Source of the DNA: Microcaldota archaeon
Lineage (GTDB): Archaea; Micrarchaeota; Micrarchaeia; Micrarchaeales; CABMGC01
DNA length: 41,958 bases
Reading direction: 5' to 3'
NCBI GenBank assembly: GCA_021852055.1
Contig: JAJZOD010000004.1
Span: 71,624 to 113,581 of the forward strand
Below the pieces are notes generated by a model that ran no database searches, was not told the origin of the DNA, and saw only the letters and a program-made list of their open reading frames with translations. A program made the position numbers and the translations under genes. This document shows, one piece after another, positions 25,779-32,994 of this stretch (the stretch's first letter is position 1; each line of letters starts with the position of its first letter).

Positions 25779-26477
25779 TTAGGAAGCGCCGTGGAACCAG
25801 AACTGCTTCTCCTTTTCACGCCTCTTTCTTTTCTTGCCGAATAGTTTTTCCTTGAGCGTAGGCTTTGAAGATGATTTAACAGGCATCTTGTCTGCAAGAA
25901 CTTGGGGATTTGATTCTGCGTAGCTGTTTTGCCACTCCTTGAACTTTGCGACGTTCTTTTCGCGTGCTTCGATCATCTTTTTAGTATATTCAGGCTTCAT
26001 AGACTTCCATTCATCCATTGTGTAACCGTATGGAGGTCTCTCTCTTATAGATGGCGGATCGAACTGATATTTATACATCTCATTATAATAATCGAAATCG
26101 CGCTCTGTCCTTGGGTTCTGATTCAGATGCACGCCTTCCTTGTCAAAGAAGGATATAAGCTCTTCAAGGCTTATCTTCTCCTTGCGGTTATGTGCTGTTT
26201 TTGGATTGTACACTACTGTTATCTTCTGTTTCGTAAATTCGACCTTGGCTTTTATTACAGGTTCGAGAAGCATGAGCCTATACTGCAACCTTGCGGCATG
26301 CTCCATGCTGACCATTTCATCTTTCCTGACTCCTGAAAATGTAACTTCGCGTATGATTTTGTAGGGTATGCGGAACGGCTTGCCGTCTATTGTTACAAAA
26401 TCGTCATACTGCTCCTCCTGTTCCTGAGAAAGCTCTTTTTTGTAAGCATTTTCGTCTAGCCCGTCCCTATGGTCCAT
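25779..26477 (-). CDS. Partner of the radical SAM gene; HMA-like domain with basic tail
   Basis: 232 residues, no firm family. Residues ~33-115 ('KIIREVTFSGVRKDEMVSME...ARLQYRL...VKFTKQKITVVYNP', paraphrased spacing) resemble a ferredoxin-like heavy-metal-associated domain, but the metal-binding Cys pair is missing. The second half is charged and rich in aromatic residues ('PPYGYTMDEWKSMKPEYTKK'), ending in a strongly basic 'GKKRKRREKEKQFWFHGAS'. It starts 17 bp after the stop of the Tes-like radical SAM gene, so it is co-transcribed and may serve that enzyme as adaptor or substrate-delivery protein. That function is inference. Confidence 0.65.
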   Translation of the reverse strand: MDHRDGLDENAYKKELSQEQEEQYDDFVTIDGKPFRIPYKIIREVTFSGVRKDEMVSMEHAARLQYRLMLLEPVIKAKVEFTKQKITVVYNPKTAHNRKEKISLEELISFFDKEGVHLNQNPRTERDFDYYNEMYKYQFDPPSIRERPPYGYTMDEWKSMKPEYTKKMIEAREKNVAKFKEWQNSYAESNPQVLADKMPVKSSSKPTLKEKLFGKKRKRREKEKQFWFHGAS

Positions 26478-26494
26478 AAGCTATCACTTTGACT

Positions 26495-28453
26495 TTACGC
26501 ACCACCGCAGCCGCAGCCGCCGCTTTCTCCTCCGCCACAGCCGCAGGAACCTTCAGAGCCGCAGTCGCAGGAGTCACCTTCTGATTCCTTATGTGTATGC
26601 TTTGCTGTATCATTAGCTGCCTGGGCCATAATAGGCGCAACGGTAGCCTTTGGCGCCGCCTGCACCTGGCCTTTGCCTTTTGCAGCACGCAGCGCCTGAG
26701 CTTCTGCGATATTTACAGGAAGCTTGAAGTAGTCAACTCCTCCGGCATATGCGCGTTTATACGCTTCTGTAGCCTCCAGCTCCTTGACGTTCCTCATGTA
26801 TTTATCGCTCCTGTATGTCCAGTCATGGTGCATGTTCTCCCACTCTTTTGAAGGTATACTGTACTGCTTTTGTATCTTATCGCGGTATACCTCAGGAAAT
26901 ACGTTGAACGTACAGAACGGAAGCACACGGCCATCAGGCATTGCATAGTGTATGTCGCACTTCTCCACGCGCTTTATATCGTAGGTGTACTCGTCCTGGA
27001 AGTGCATCATGCCCAGGAACAGAGACTTGAGCTGGAATGCGCCCATGGTCTGGAAGTCGTGCTTGAATATGACAGACATTAGCAGCTTGCCGAAGTTCAC
27101 CGACTTTGGCTGCTTCTCTTTGTCTATATACCTGCGCATGCCGGCCACTGCCTTAAGCGCTATGAGCTTTCTTGCCATCTTGCTTTTGCCTGACATCTCA
27201 TTTACAGAGTTTTGCAGGTGCTCCAGCAACCCAGCTGCGTCTACGAATCTCGTAAGAGGCACTATGCGGCCGTCACGATCTTGGAAGATGTATGATCCTG
27301 CGCCGCATGCAAAGTGTATCGAAAGGTCGTATTTGTACTCGCCTGTCAATGCTTCTATGAATTTATTTATGCCGCCGACGTAAGGCACTGAAAACCAGTC
27401 CTCTTTTGTTATGACGCCGTCTGTCTGTTCCTCTATAAGTTTTATAGCTCCAGGTATGGTTATGCGCTGCTTCTCCCTCTGGCGAGTAGGCATCCTTCCA
27501 ACAAGCGATACAGGTTGGAAGTTGACTGCCTTTACAACGTCGTTATTGTTGAGTGCGAAGTTTATTATCGACCCGAGCTCATGATCGTTTATTGTCCTTA
27601 TGACAGTTGGCACAAGCACTACGCCTATTCCTGCACGTTTTGCCGCTTCGAATGTTGCCGGGGCTTCCCAGTGGTTCTTCGGATTTGCACGTTTGCTTAC
27701 TCCGTCAAAGCTCATGTACAATGTGCTGACGCCAGCATGCCTCAGCTTTATAGCTTCATCAGGATTATTTGCCAGGTTTATGCCTGTTGTATTCAGCTGT
27801 ATTTGGTCGAATCCGGCATCCTTCGCAAGCTTTACTATTTCTACAAGATCGCTGCGCATCGTAGGCTCGCCGCCCGTTATCTGAAGGGCATTTGCAGGTA
27901 TCGGTTTCTGCGCCTTCAGTTCTACGAATATCTTATTCAACTCCTCTTTTGTAGGTTCATATATTGGCTCGCCTTCTTTTGCATAGAAGAAGCAGTACCA
28001 GCACGAGAGGTGGCATCTGTTTGTTATGACTACATTTGCCAGGCCTGTGTGCGACTTATGCCTTTCGCATATGCCGCAGTCGAACGGGCAGTTTTCTCCC
28101 TTGTTTATGAAATTTGGATTGTCAAAGCCTCTGCCGAAATAGTTGTAGTTCTTCATGCGCATGTACATCTCATAGTCTTCCCAGTACTTTTCAACAGACC
28201 ATCCGTGGTCAGGGCAGAACTTGCGTATCATGACGTTTTCATCGTCTTTGTATATTGTTCCATCGACTATTAACTTGCACTCCGGGCATACTGTCTTTGT
28301 ACGCTCAAGGACAGGCATTTTTGATACCTCCTCTATTGTCCTGTGGTATGGAGCCAGAATTAACTCTTCTTTTGATGCAGAGCCTGTCATTACGGCTTTC
28401 TGGACTTCACCAGATCCTACGGACACGTTAAGGTTCAGATTTTTGTCTTCCAT
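26495..28453 (-). CDS. Radical SAM protein of the tetraether lipid synthase (Tes)-like family
   Basis: 652 residues. An N-terminal Cys motif (C56-x2-C59 and C80) and 'CPFDCGICERHKSHTGLANV' (C122, C126, C129) precede the radical SAM cluster motif 'TNRCHLSCWYC' (C147-x3-C151-x2-C154). The order CP-x-DCG-x-C...H-x(n)-TNRC is the hallmark of the Tes/MJ0619 group, whose characterised member joins archaeal lipid tails to form tetraethers. The tail (~residues 625-652) is Gly/Ser/Cys-rich with three C-x-C pairs. A membrane-lipid substrate is inferred; other members modify other substrates. TATA box TTTAAATA (28491-28498). The transposon boundary lies about 7 bp upstream of it. Confidence 0.85.
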   Translation of the reverse strand: MEDKNLNLNVSVGSGEVQKAVMTGSASKEELILAPYHRTIEEVSKMPVLERTKTVCPECKLIVDGTIYKDDENVMIRKFCPDHGWSVEKYWEDYEMYMRMKNYNYFGRGFDNPNFINKGENCPFDCGICERHKSHTGLANVVITNRCHLSCWYCFFYAKEGEPIYEPTKEELNKIFVELKAQKPIPANALQITGGEPTMRSDLVEIVKLAKDAGFDQIQLNTTGINLANNPDEAIKLRHAGVSTLYMSFDGVSKRANPKNHWEAPATFEAAKRAGIGVVLVPTVIRTINDHELGSIINFALNNNDVVKAVNFQPVSLVGRMPTRQREKQRITIPGAIKLIEEQTDGVITKEDWFSVPYVGGINKFIEALTGEYKYDLSIHFACGAGSYIFQDRDGRIVPLTRFVDAAGLLEHLQNSVNEMSGKSKMARKLIALKAVAGMRRYIDKEKQPKSVNFGKLLMSVIFKHDFQTMGAFQLKSLFLGMMHFQDEYTYDIKRVEKCDIHYAMPDGRVLPFCTFNVFPEVYRDKIQKQYSIPSKEWENMHHDWTYRSDKYMRNVKELEATEAYKRAYAGGVDYFKLPVNIAEAQALRAAKGKGQVQAAPKATVAPIMAQAANDTAKHTHKESEGDSCDCGSEGSCGCGGGESGGCGCGGA

Positions 28454-28490
28454 TCAAATACCTTTATTACTGTGTTTTAAAACATTAAGT

Positions 28491-28498
28491 TATTTAAA
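28491..28498 (-). promoter_or_regulatory. TATA box of the Tes-like radical SAM gene
   Basis: TTTAAATA on the minus strand, about 40 nt upstream of ATG 28453, which would give a ~15-nt leader. The mobile element's target duplication begins only 7 bp further upstream, where a BRE would lie. Confidence 0.5.
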
Positions 28499-28504
28499 CA
28501 TGGT

Positions 28505-28513
28505 GGTGGACAG
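28505..28513. repeat. Left 9-bp target-site duplication
   Basis: GGTGGACAG directly abuts the left terminal inverted repeat and is repeated exactly at 34157-34165. Confidence 0.85.
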
Positions 28514-28531
28514 GGGATTGGGACATAAGTC
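28514..28531. repeat. Left terminal inverted repeat (18 bp)
   Basis: GGGATTGGGACATAAGTC; its exact reverse complement is at 34139-34156. Similarity stops right after the 18th base. Confidence 0.9.
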
Positions 28532-28536
28532 GATAA

Positions 28537-28695
28537 TCAATCCTTTACAATTATAACATAGGCCCGCTTTCCAATATACTCTTTCACACAATCTACTTTC
28601 GCACCGTTACCGTACGGTGTAACCTTCTTTTCCATTATAACCATAACATCTTCAGATAACTTTAGACTTTTTGTACTAAAATTTATTTTCCTCAC
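28537..28695 (-). CDS. DUF2080-family transposon-encoded protein
   Basis: A 52-residue ORF with a GTG start, too short for usual ORF cut-offs. Its core 'EKKVTPYGNGAKVDCVKEY' followed by 'IGKRAYVIIV' matches the DUF2080 consensus (E-x-x-V-x-x-x-GN-x-A/G-K-V...P/V-K-x-x-IGK-x-V-x-V), an AbrB-like small protein annotated as transposon-encoded in archaea. Its stop is 5 nt inside the left TIR, and it is divergent from the transposase fragment, sharing a ~70-bp promoter region. The gene appears intact although the transposase is broken. DNA binding at the element's end or promoter is inferred. An internal ATG would give a shorter 32-residue form. Confidence 0.75.
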   Translation of the reverse strand: MRKINFSTKSLKLSEDVMVIMEKKVTPYGNGAKVDCVKEYIGKRAYVIIVKD

Positions 28696-28764
28696 AAGTA
28701 TCACAATATAGTAAATACATGTAAATACTTAAATACCTTACGGTTTGTATATACTTGTGATTAC

Positions 28765-28935
28765 ATGAAATCATACCGACTGACGAACAAAAGATTTTGG
28801 AGGTTCAAGCCGGACCTCAACAAGTTGACTGAATACTACAAAGAAAAGTACTCAGTGAAATCCGGTACTGACTGGAAGGATTAGGAGGTGACATACAAAA
28901 ACAGGCTTTATGTTGCAGCATCAGAGATCCGACCG
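28765..28935 (+). pseudogene. Transposase N-terminal fragment (in-frame TAG)
   Basis: ATG 28765 opens 'MKSYRLTNKRFWRFKPDLNK', reaches TAG at 28882, and the same frame continues 'EVTYKNRLYVAASEIRPVIQ' to about 28935. Continuity of frame and style across the TAG suggests a nonsense mutation in a transposase N-terminus. The sequence then changes to an IS200-type fragment in another frame. It has the orientation of the C-terminal piece at 33784-34140, and together they account for under half of a normal transposase. Confidence 0.6.
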
Positions 28936-28939
28936 GTAA

Positions 28940-29116
28940 TACAGAGTTTTCGAGAAGATGCCGAACTTTGTAAAGAGGTATCCAGACAGGCACTTCTGGG
29001 GAGGACAGCCCAGCGGCACCGGTGTGGGCCCTGTCGGAGAAAAGGTGATACAAAACTACATCAGAAGACAGGATGTTTCATACGAACCGTTCATGCCACC
29101 TAAAGGAAGACACTAG
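28940..29116 (+). pseudogene. IS200/IS605 TnpA-like C-terminal remnant
   Basis: The frame from about 28940 reads 'YRVFEKMPNFVKRYPDRHFW', then 'GGQPSGTGVGPVGEKVIQNY' and 'IRRQD', ending at TAG 29114-29116. The W-G-G, G-x-V-G-x-V and E-x-V-I-x-x-YI-x-x-Q pattern is the C-terminal region of IS200-type Y1 transposases. The catalytic HUH and Tyr parts are absent and 'GTG' replaces the usual aromatic 'GYF', so it is decayed. It starts where the DDE transposase fragment stops, marking an insertion junction. Confidence 0.6.
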
Positions 29117-29270
29117 ACAAACGAAATTGCTGTTTGTCTGAGGTTGTTATCGGGCGGGCGAGATACCGCTAGCTTGCTGCAGAGGAGCCCGCCCGTGCAA
29201 GGGGTTTATAAGGGGCGCAGCCCCTTATTTCATAAATAATGGGACTAATTGTCCACCTCGCTTATATGTC
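29115..29270. repeat. Cluster of four hairpins
   Basis: Perfect inverted repeats: AGACAAAC/GTTTGTCT (29115-29122/29132-29139), CGGGCGGGC/GCCCGCCCG (29151-29159/29187-29195), ATAAGGGGC/GCCCCTTAT (29208-29216/29220-29228, 3-nt loop), and ACCTCG/CGAGGT near 29253-29270. Subterminal hairpins are typical of IS200/IS605 ends; the GC-rich pair may also terminate transcription. The stretch to the cassette promoter at 29408 holds no gene that can be supported. Confidence 0.7.
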
Positions 29271-29407
29271 GAGGTAGGCACAAATAAGGCCATGAAAGCA
29301 GAATTGGCAGCTATCAGCAAGAGGAAGATACTGCTGATCACGCGGGTATTCTTCTCATTCTTACACGGCTTAGGCATAGACAGCCACAAAACTTCTTGAC
29401 AAAAGTA

Positions 29408-29563
29408 TTATATATCACATTTACAAGAAAATAATGGGATGGTAGAACCGTAGCCAGGTGTGCGGCTGTGGAATTAAGGCTAAAAGAATTACAGGGGATG
29501 TCATGTCCTGCAGCTTTACATATGTGAAATTGCTACGTGCATCGTATCAAATAAGGTAGTTAA
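29408..29563 (+). promoter_or_regulatory. Cassette promoter and long leader
   Basis: TTATATAT (29408-29415) predicts transcription start near 29437, giving a ~125-nt leader before the radical SAM ATG at 29564. This is long in a window where most genes look leaderless. Short complementary segments (AGCC/GGCT near 29452-29467; CAGG/CCTG near 29492-29510) suggest structure. A 33-codon ORF occupies most of the leader. Confidence 0.5.
29458..29559 (+). CDS. Possible 33-residue Cys-containing peptide upstream of radical SAM gene
   Basis: GTG 29458 opens a 33-codon frame beginning 'MCGCGIKAKRITGDVMSCSF', with three Cys, a basic middle and an aromatic/basic end. It stops 4 bp before the radical SAM ATG. 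Radical SAM maturases often have a small precursor peptide gene at this place, but there is no clear ribosome binding site and the frame could be chance. It may equally be a leader peptide or part of a structured RNA. Confidence 0.3.
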   Translation: MCGCGIKAKRITGDVMSCSFTYVKLLRASYQIR

Positions 29564-30760
29564 ATGAATGCAGCAATAAAAACTGTAAAATTACCTCAGT
29601 TATTAGAGAAGAGTGCAAAAGGAGCGTTGCGATCAACAAAAACTGAGGACAGTTTCTCTCCCACAGAAGCTAACCTCCCTAAAAAATCACATGAATCATT
29701 TATCTGTGAATTGAAAAATCTCGCTAAAAAATTCAGAGTACCCCAAGAAGACGTCATTTTAATTGCTATAAATTCAAATGGTGCCAATACTGATTTACCT
29801 CACGATAGAATACGTTTTAAACTGGCCTTAAACGGAACTGACAAAACATTCTACTTAGGTCTACCTAAAAAGCCCACTTCACCTTTCTATATATCTGCTA
29901 ATGAAATTGCACTTTCAGTAGACGGTACAAACATTGGTACGGCATTGGAAGTGGAAAATGATACTTGCGACGCAATTTACTTGCGTAGGGGCAGGACCGT
30001 TCTGAACTTAAATTCTAACTCGAGAAGCAGATGTAAGGGTTGCGCTTTTTGCTTTGACTCGCAAACGCCTCTTGATAATAAAAGGTTGACAGCACATGAC
30101 GCAATGGAGGAATTTATCGAAACATTTCTAAAAAAAGAAGCCAAATCCGATCTCGCACACTTATACCAAGTGGCACTCGTGACTGGCTGTTTTGGTTCTG
30201 AAGAAGCCACATTAAGACATATTTTGCTTGTTCAGGATGTTTTTACAAAGTATAAATTTAGAGGTGAACTGTTGTATTTTGGTTCTCAGCTAAGATCCAA
30301 AGATTCGTTCAAAAAAATAAAGGATAACATTCAGAATCCTGCATTGGTTCTCTCCATCGAATGTTTTGACCGCAGAAATGTACTTTTAAATAAACTGAAG
30401 TCCTCATTGACCTTAGATGGCGCAATTAATCTTTTGTCACTAGCTGCTGATAATGGTATCTCGGCAACAGTCTCATACATTGTTGGCCTGGATAGTCATG
30501 TTTCAATAAAAGCAGGATTTGAGAAGTTAGATGGTTATTTTGATAGATTTCCCATTCTAAATATTTTTCAACCACATAAGTCAGATCAAGAATTATTAAG
30601 AGTTCCTGGTGCAGAGAGGCTTGAGTATTACTTAATAGCGAGGGCGATATTTGAGGAGCTGTTTGCAGGTAAGCAGATAAAGCCCCGTACATGGGAAAAT
30701 TACCGTTCACTTTGGTATTTTGAGTATGCAGGTGAGAACCTCAATGAACAGACAATATAA
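29564..30760 (+). CDS. Radical SAM-like protein with atypical CX2CX2C motif
   Basis: 398 residues. 'RCKGCAFCF' provides C157, C160 and C163 spaced CX2CX2C, shorter by one residue than the canonical CX3CX2C. Downstream are TIM-barrel-like elements: 'QVALVTGCFGSEEATLRHIL' (Gly-rich strand 2), 'GELLYFGSQLRS', 'LVLSIECFDRRN', 'GISATVSYIVGLDS', and 'LNIFQPHKSDQELLR...LEYYLIAR', which recalls the C-terminal part of ThiH/biotin-synthase-like enzymes. N-terminal ~150 residues form an extra domain of unknown fold. It overlaps the methyltransferase gene by 17 bp. AT-rich codons (TTA, AAA) differ from core genes. Radical SAM chemistry is likely; the substrate is unknown. Confidence 0.75.
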   Translation: MNAAIKTVKLPQLLEKSAKGALRSTKTEDSFSPTEANLPKKSHESFICELKNLAKKFRVPQEDVILIAINSNGANTDLPHDRIRFKLALNGTDKTFYLGLPKKPTSPFYISANEIALSVDGTNIGTALEVENDTCDAIYLRRGRTVLNLNSNSRSRCKGCAFCFDSQTPLDNKRLTAHDAMEEFIETFLKKEAKSDLAHLYQVALVTGCFGSEEATLRHILLVQDVFTKYKFRGELLYFGSQLRSKDSFKKIKDNIQNPALVLSIECFDRRNVLLNKLKSSLTLDGAINLLSLAADNGISATVSYIVGLDSHVSIKAGFEKLDGYFDRFPILNIFQPHKSDQELLRVPGAERLEYYLIARAIFEELFAGKQIKPRTWENYRSLWYFEYAGENLNEQTI

Positions 30761-31475
30761 ACGGTGGGCTTCAGTATACCAAACAAAGCCAGAAGCATAC
30801 GATATGTTTGCTAAGGCCCAAGATACCAAACCGTTAATTGAATTGTTGCGTTTATCAGACGCGATAAAATCTAAATCCATCTTGGACGTTGGTACCGGCA
30901 CTGGAAAGTACGCCTTTCTTCTCTCAGATAATGGAGCATCTGAAGTAATTGGAATAGACCGTTGTTATGAGATGATAAACTTTGCCAAGACTGCTTTGCA
31001 TAAAAAACGAACCACCAACATCAAATTTTTGAATATAGATATTGCCCAATCAGATTTTTTTCTAAAGTTTGATTCCTCAATTTCAGCTTGGGCTATTAAC
31101 GCACCATGGAACAGCAGCTATGCCTCTCTGGATAAAGCACTCCACGCGGTTTTTAAGTCCCTTAAAAATAATGGACGTTTTTTCCTTATAACAACTCCCC
31201 CTGGAGAAATGGCCGGTGAATTGGCGGTTTATTTCAGTTCTGAGGAACGTAAAATTCATTTTGAAACAAAAGCAAGTTTCTTAAAACATCTTAAGACCCA
31301 TTGGGGATTTTATCAAGAAACAATTCGTGCGGATTGGAATTTTCAGACTTCAGCAGAAGCAGCATTATATTTTAGCCTATTTTATAAACCCGAACTAGCA
31401 GAAGTTATTTTAAGGAATAATATAACTACGGTTAAAGCTAACGCTGCCGCAATGGTTGCTGTCAAACAAGATTGA
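30744..31475 (+). CDS. Class I SAM-dependent methyltransferase
   Basis: 243 residues starting 'MNRQYKRWASVYQTKPEAYD'. SAM-binding motif I is 'ILDVGTGTGKYAFLL', motif II 'VIGIDRCYEMINFAK', followed by 'IKFLNIDIAQSDF' and motif IV-like 'SAWAINAPWNSSYASLDKAL' and 'LKNNGRFFLITTP'. The fold is that of small-molecule and quinone-type methyltransferases. The first 17 bp overlap the end of the radical SAM gene, implying coupled translation and a shared pathway. Upstream in-frame ATG (30726) and TTG (30720) starts are possible. Confidence 0.88.
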   Translation: MNRQYKRWASVYQTKPEAYDMFAKAQDTKPLIELLRLSDAIKSKSILDVGTGTGKYAFLLSDNGASEVIGIDRCYEMINFAKTALHKKRTTNIKFLNIDIAQSDFFLKFDSSISAWAINAPWNSSYASLDKALHAVFKSLKNNGRFFLITTPPGEMAGELAVYFSSEERKIHFETKASFLKHLKTHWGFYQETIRADWNFQTSAEAALYFSLFYKPELAEVILRNNITTVKANAAAMVAVKQD

Positions 31476-31507
31476 AGCCATAAAATATGAAGAATTTAAG
31501 TGAATAA

Positions 31508-32914
31508 ATGAAAATTGCTATAACCTACTCTATTACAAAAAATTTAGAATTAGCGAAAAGGCATAGAGAAGAGCACGCTATCCTAAAGGATAAAGGAGTA
31601 CTCGGATCCGATAAGAGAATGGATAAGAATATTGATACTGGTGGGAGGGTAGTTATACTTGACTGGAAAACTAAACAGGAAGTGTTCAGCACCGCAATAA
31701 GATCGGCTATGGGTATCGACTACTCAGACGAAATGTTTTATATTGCATCACGAAAAGATAATGCTATTTATGTTGTAGATCATAGTCTTAGAGCAAAAAA
31801 ATCAATAGGCAATAGGAACTTTAATGATCTTCATTCCTTAGTAAGAACAAATTCTGGCCTAATGCTCACAAGCTCCGGAATTGATTCTATAATCGAAGTT
31901 GATTTGAATGGGAATAGTCTTTGGATGTGGTGTGCCGTGGAGAATGGTTTCAATCTGAACCCAATCGGTGACATACGCGTTATTGATAAAACTGCAGATC
32001 ATAGAATGTTAGATTATTCTACACTAACACAGACAACGCACATAACCTCTGCAACATATACCGATGAAAAAGAAGAAAAAGTGTTAGCCACGCTCTTTCA
32101 TCAGGGTGCGGTTATTGAGATAGATAAAAAGTCTGGTAAAACTAGAACGGTCATTGAAGGATTAAGTGCACCACACAGCGTACAAAAATTCGGTAACTCG
32201 TTTATGATCTCAGATACCAATGCTAATCGAATACTTTTATTAAATTTGAAGGATACCGTAATAAAGGAAATATATGGCGATTTCAAATGGGTTCAAGACG
32301 CAAGACCATTAACTAATGGTAATTTTATAGTAGCCGACGCAAATAATAATAGGATACTTGAGATTAATTCACGCGGGGCGATTGTTGACGAATTTCATCA
32401 CTCTCGCAATTTTAAATTATTTAATGTTATAGAAATTAAACATTTACAATCGCGAGAAAAGTTTAAAGAGGTAGGTACTACGGGGGTATTTTTAACATAC
32501 ACCTCAGCAAACTACGAAACTTCAATGGAATTGTTACGACAAAGAGGTCTACGAGCACTTACCTATCAAGAAGCATTAGCGCTATTGGTCAAAAACTTAG
32601 ATCTGAAAGAAGAACTGAAAGGTAAAAAATGGTTTTATCTTGCCGATCAAAGCGGTACACAGTTATCTGGGTTTTATACAATCAATGAGCATGAAGAACT
32701 TGTACCTAAGAGAGGAAATGCAGAGGAGACTTTATTTGCCTGGAAGGGATCACGACCATTATCTCTAGGAGTGCATGCTGATGATAATCAAAGAATTAAG
32801 GAGAGGCGTTTCGTTCTTGTTGCAAATTATACCGGTGATGCCGTGGCCCCTGCAGTAGTCGGGGTCAAAATTGGAACAAACGTGATTTCTTTTAAAACAG
32901 GAAAGCCTAAATAG
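31508..32914 (+). CDS. Beta-propeller-like protein of unknown function (third cassette gene)
   Basis: 468 residues. Residues ~45-320 contain repeated four-strand-like units ('GGRVVILDWKTKQEVF', 'NAIYVVDHSLRAKKSI', 'DSIIEVDLNGNSLWMW', 'GAVIEIDKKSGKTRTVIEG', 'NRILLLNLKDTVIKEI', 'NRILEINSRGAIVDEF'), the pattern of an NHL/arylsulfotransferase-like propeller. His residues in 'FNDLHSLV', 'THITSATY' and 'APHSVQKF' recur at equivalent blade positions and could bind metal or substrate. A separate C-terminal domain (~330-468) is not recognised. There is no signal peptide, so it is cytosolic. It lies 32 bp downstream of the methyltransferase gene on the same strand with the same AT-rich codon use. Function unknown. 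Confidence 0.7.
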   Translation: MKIAITYSITKNLELAKRHREEHAILKDKGVLGSDKRMDKNIDTGGRVVILDWKTKQEVFSTAIRSAMGIDYSDEMFYIASRKDNAIYVVDHSLRAKKSIGNRNFNDLHSLVRTNSGLMLTSSGIDSIIEVDLNGNSLWMWCAVENGFNLNPIGDIRVIDKTADHRMLDYSTLTQTTHITSATYTDEKEEKVLATLFHQGAVIEIDKKSGKTRTVIEGLSAPHSVQKFGNSFMISDTNANRILLLNLKDTVIKEIYGDFKWVQDARPLTNGNFIVADANNNRILEINSRGAIVDEFHHSRNFKLFNVIEIKHLQSREKFKEVGTTGVFLTYTSANYETSMELLRQRGLRALTYQEALALLVKNLDLKEELKGKKWFYLADQSGTQLSGFYTINEHEELVPKRGNAEETLFAWKGSRPLSLGVHADDNQRIKERRFVLVANYTGDAVAPAVVGVKIGTNVISFKTGKPK

Positions 32915-32994
32915 TATGAACAGGATTAAATTTTCTGAGAAAACAATCGAACTATGACTATGATTCAGATAAAAGATGTAGATATAACTGCTGG

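Noticed and set aside
27515-28273. 252-codon plus-strand ORF opposite the radical SAM gene
   Set aside because: Antisense shadow with skewed Cys/Tyr/Val content and no family.
29292-29399. 35-codon ORF (MKAELAAISKRK...) between hairpins and cassette promoter
   Set aside because: No ribosome binding site, TATA box or recognisable family; may be a decayed fragment of a mobile gene.
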